Source: Lamellibrachia satsuma (lineage: Eukaryota; Annelida; Polychaeta; Sabellida; Siboglinidae). Taken from it: a stretch of 64,000 nucleotides of DNA. The notes beneath the pieces are model-generated. The model searched no databases. It was not told where the DNA came from and was given only the letters and a program-made list of their open reading frames with translations. Below, one piece after another: positions 60,901 to 64,000 of the stretch. Location of the stretch: positions 2,397,852 to 2,461,851 of the forward strand of contig BSQZ01000071.1 of NCBI GenBank assembly GCA_033239005.1. The letters run 5' to 3'. The translations under genes and the position numbers were made by a program. Positions within the stretch are counted from its first letter, which is position 1. Each line of letters opens with the position of its first letter.

Positions 60901-61534
60901 TCACAAAGTCATGCAATATTAGTCATATATTATAATTTAAAAAGAAATGTTTTGTGATGCTGATTTGTCATTCAAACCAAACATTCAACTTCCCCGTTAT
61001 CGCCCATGTTCGGCACACAAACTCGTTTCAAAGTAAGATCCATATTATACTACAATACTTTTAATGTTTCATGAAACAATTATTAATTGCAGTGATGTGG
61101 TAATTATCTTACTTCAAACTTCGGCGAATACAAGTAGGCTTAATGTTCAACAAAAATATGGCAAATGAGATAAAAATACAAATGCTGTGCCCGTGGAACA
61201 CATTCTGAAATTCTGGAAACGACTTTTGACAAAATATTTTTTCAGAGGTCTAAACCTATTCATGAAAAATGACAGTGGTGACGTGTAGTGGAATGAAATG
61301 AACTACCGACAGGCACAGCCAAAACGAGGATGTGTCCATCTACAGAGGCTGGTAGCGCTGTGGTTTTACATTGGCTGCTAAATGTTTCCTTCGAATGATT
61401 TGCGTAACCTACGCAAATTTGCAACTTTGGAGGTCCACCAGTTTTTGAAATAATACAACTTACAAAATATATTTGCCAGCTGGCACCCACTATTAAAAAA
61501 AACACTCGCCAGGACAATATTTGGGCACCATTGG
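57986..61534. other. Intergenic sequence, no gene recognised
   Basis: About 3.5 kb. It contains palindromic AT runs at 59597-59646 (gatttaaatcatttgattta and repeats) and at 59830-59890 (ccattccggaatt ... aattccggaattggaatt). Minus-strand frame 58855-59307 (150 codons) shows no domain and overlaps a diverged internal duplication (caggtcacctgatgatc / caggttacctcaagatc). Confidence 0.45.
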
Positions 61535-62074
61535 CAAGTTTTATTGAACTGAATACGCAAACCCATTTCAGGGGAAACCACCGCCAGCCGGTTTGAGGCG
61601 CTGCACACGGCGGCCATTTACGGTTGGTTTACGCGATGATAAAGGCATTTAAACTAATAATAATATATACCAAGTCGTGCTCCCGAGAACTAAGGATTCT
61701 GACGGATTCATCTAATCATGGAATTCTAACGGTCTAATCTAGGATCCTCAGAAGCATGGGATCCCGTTAAATTCACGACTGTCGTTCGAAAGGATGAAAG
61801 CCGTCAGAGGGAGCCATATGCAACTCTAGTTGGGAGCAAGTGATTTTAGCGCGAGAATAAAACTGCTCAATGGATGATTGATTAGCGCTAGCTATAGGGA
61901 GTGAGACGGATTGCTCTCCTCAAAATTATGCCCTGCATAATTTGCCACACTTAACGGAGAATATAGGCTGGCACAAATGTTTAAATTTAATAATAGTATA
62001 ATGCCAAATAAGGTGCGTATAGGGTGGCATTTTTCATAAAATAAATACATGTATAGGAATGCTTATTCAGCAGT
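61535..62074 (+). repeat. Dispersed repeat R2, copy 2, with extra internal segment
   Basis: Left block at 61535-61570 and the main block from 61795 match copy 1 at 48971-49302. The intervening stretch, about 61571-61786, is absent from copy 1. Confidence 0.75.
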
Positions 62075-62670
62075 CAAGTTTAAATTAAATATGATCAATT
62101 GTTTCTTTGTTCATGCTACCATTTCCTTTCTCACAATCAAAGTCTGCGTCCATTAAGAAATGTGTGACAGTTTCATGAATAATTTAAAGTGGTCTATTTA
62201 CATGCTGGCAAATACATGAATGACCACACCTGAAGCCCTGACAAGAAACTGGTTCAAGAGTTGACGGTCACTCTTGGTCGAGAGTTGGCCAGTTTTGGTC
62301 AGTCGTGGTACTTAACTTGCCCCTATAGGGTGCCAGTGTAACTGTGTTATGTGTCTATGTTTACAATATTTCTATGTTAATCCAGAGTGAATTTGTGGAC
62401 ATCCAGTATACTTATGTATTATTTACATAGTGTTGAGGACATCTAGAGTCAAGGGTTTTTCAGTGAGTTGTGGTATTTGGTTGCTGATTAGTATGTACAA
62501 TTTAAATGTAAAATTTAAATAAATATGTCAAACATGGATCTAGAATAATGTTATTACAGATTACATAAAAGTCTAAGTTACCTTAGCTGTGTTTGTAAAA
62601 TACAAGATGGGTAATTATTAAAGATAGGCCGTGTCAACGGACATACACAACAATTGCATGCAGGGCAACA
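62075..62670. other. Intergenic sequence, nothing recognised
   Basis: About 0.6 kb with no repeat or exon recognised. Confidence 0.5.
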
Positions 62671-62671
62671 A

Positions 62672-63775
62672 GTTTAAGGCGAGCGATCGCTCTCGCTCCC
62701 TATCGCTCTCGCTCCCTATCGCTCTCGCTCCCTATTGCTCAATATCAATCAATAATCTAGGGAATGATTTATCGCTCGCTGCCTGTAAGTGTTCGTCTTA
62801 ACAAGTAGTTCCTTGAGTATTAGATTCACTAGGAAAGTCTAACCTCTTTATAAAGCAGTGTTCGAGTTCACATATCATCCGTCACCGGTGATGCCCGCTG
62901 CACCAAGATTGCCATCGAAGCTATGCTGGCCGCGTGGTTTATAAAAAGTTATCCAATGAGTGGACTAACGTCGATGTGTATTATGTTTAAATGTCACATA
63001 CTGTTTTATGTCGAACTGAATAAAATGCATGTATACATGTTCAGTTATGGAATAGTTAAGGGTTCAACAATATTTTGCTACGATCTGATTGACCAACTAC
63101 GCTGTAGTGGGAATCGAAATTAATAACCTGGATCTGAACTACCGAAAATGTATACGAGTTTACGCATAGTGTAAAAGTTGATTCGACATTGAAAAAGATA
63201 ATTTTAGTAATTGTTCCACTTCGTCTTTCAACCGCTCTGAACACATAAATTCACGACGCACATCTCCGGCATCACTTAACATTGATTCACTGTTTCATGT
63301 GCGGATGACAAATTCATATTTTTGCGCACCGAGTTCGAGTTGTGCGTTTGGCACTGTGATGCAATGGAAGCATGCCATTTTACCCCAGTTTATATTGGTG
63401 TTGCCTACTTATACGTGGCGCATTTGTGAATCTCAATTGCAATTTTCAAACCGCCTAAGTGAAGTCGCACACGAAACCAGTACCGTGTTGTTGCCACAGC
63501 CCGGGCATGGGCACAGTACACTGCCACTGGCCTTGCCTAGGCTACGCCTACGGTAATCGGTGACATGTGGCAATTCAAAACCGTTTCACTGATTGAAATG
63601 TATGGGGTTTCTTTGTACAAAAGTCAGCGCCAACAAGCAACAATTAAAATTTCATGACGACAACGACAGAATCCGAATGGGAAATGCTAGCGCCACCACG
63701 CAGTAAAAAAAACAATGAACAAATCGCTCGCCTAAATTAATTTGGCATATTTAGGCGAGCGATTTATTGCTCACC
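62672..63775. mobile_element. Putative MITE bounded by GGCGAGCGAT hairpins, sharing its core with the pogo-like MITE
   Basis: Left end: ttaaggcgagcgatcgctct, three 16-bp tatcgctctcgctccc units, and an inverted atcgctcgctgcct at 62771. Right end: a near-perfect hairpin, aaatcgctcgcctaaat / atttaggcgagcgattt, at 63724-63769. The core 62890-63650 matches 16980-17680 (for example gataacctggatctgaac-type, cacttaacattgattc, gcggatgacaaattc, gcaatggaagcatg). No transposase. Boundaries are uncertain. Confidence 0.5.
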
Positions 63776-63785
63776 TGTTGTTTTC

Positions 63786-63912
63786 AAATGGCATGACTCA
63801 TGTGTAAATGTACACAGACAGATGAACAACTATTTACCATTGAATGGCATGACTCATGTGTAAATGTACACAGACAGGTGAACAACTATTTACCATCGAA
63901 TGGCATGATTTT
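63786..63912. repeat. 57-bp tandem duplication
   Basis: aaatggcatgactcatgtgt, aaatgtacacagacaga/ggt, gaacaactatttaccat occurs twice in a row, followed by the start of a third unit (gaatggcatga). The right edge of the window follows without other features. Confidence 0.95.
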
Positions 63913-64000
63913 CTTCCATAACTTTTCTTCAAATATTAAAATTTTATTGAAGTAAAAGTACATTTTCACCATAAATAAAACTTCATGAGAGACAAATACC

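Overview
This is AT-rich animal DNA with long introns, GT-AG spliced exons, a tRNA-derived SINE, truncated LINEs, MITE-like elements and many minisatellites. It suggests an invertebrate bilaterian; the sequence alone does not let me name the species or phylum.

The only host gene I can support is one SLC6-family (Na+/Cl- coupled neurotransmitter or amino-acid) transporter on the minus strand. It runs right to left from its start codon at 38749 to beyond the left edge of the window. Nine constitutive exons (38749 to 9650) join in phase into exactly 424 codons covering the cytoplasmic N-terminus through most of TM8. They are followed by three similar but diverged versions of the next exon (3288-3151, 2544-2407, 297-169). 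All three are phase 0 at both ends with intact splice sites, which looks like a mutually exclusive exon cluster. TM10-TM12 must lie left of position 1.

Two apparently intact autonomous DNA transposons sit in SLC6 introns in the opposite orientation, at 4941-8832 (between exons 9 and 10a) and 29686-33572 (between exons 2 and 3). Each is about 3.9 kb, flanked by TTAA, and encodes a two-exon DDE transposase of the kind often labelled Mutator-like; the TTAA sites point to the Kolobok group. Their subterminal noncoding regions are also related.

Other introns hold a 30-bp plus 33-bp double minisatellite (14.2-15.0 kb), a pogo/Tigger-like MITE (16861-17864), a 20-bp array (18.5 kb), a SINE (19.2 kb), LINE 3' ends (23.5-26.9 kb) and a 34-35-bp array that has multiplied the 3' splice site of exon 2 (34.16-34.47 kb).

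From 39 kb to the right edge I see no convincing protein-coding gene. That part holds tandem arrays (39.2, 57.4-58.0 kb), a MITE family with a nested LINE (44.1 and 46.1-47.0 kb), paired dispersed repeats (49.0/61.8 kb; 27.4/56.5 kb; 17.0/62.9 kb), (TA)n arrays at the centre of palindromes, and otherwise featureless sequence. The SLC6 gene would encode a plasma-membrane symporter; the transposons and repeats are passengers, apart from the splice-site array and the exon cluster, which may affect splicing of the gene.
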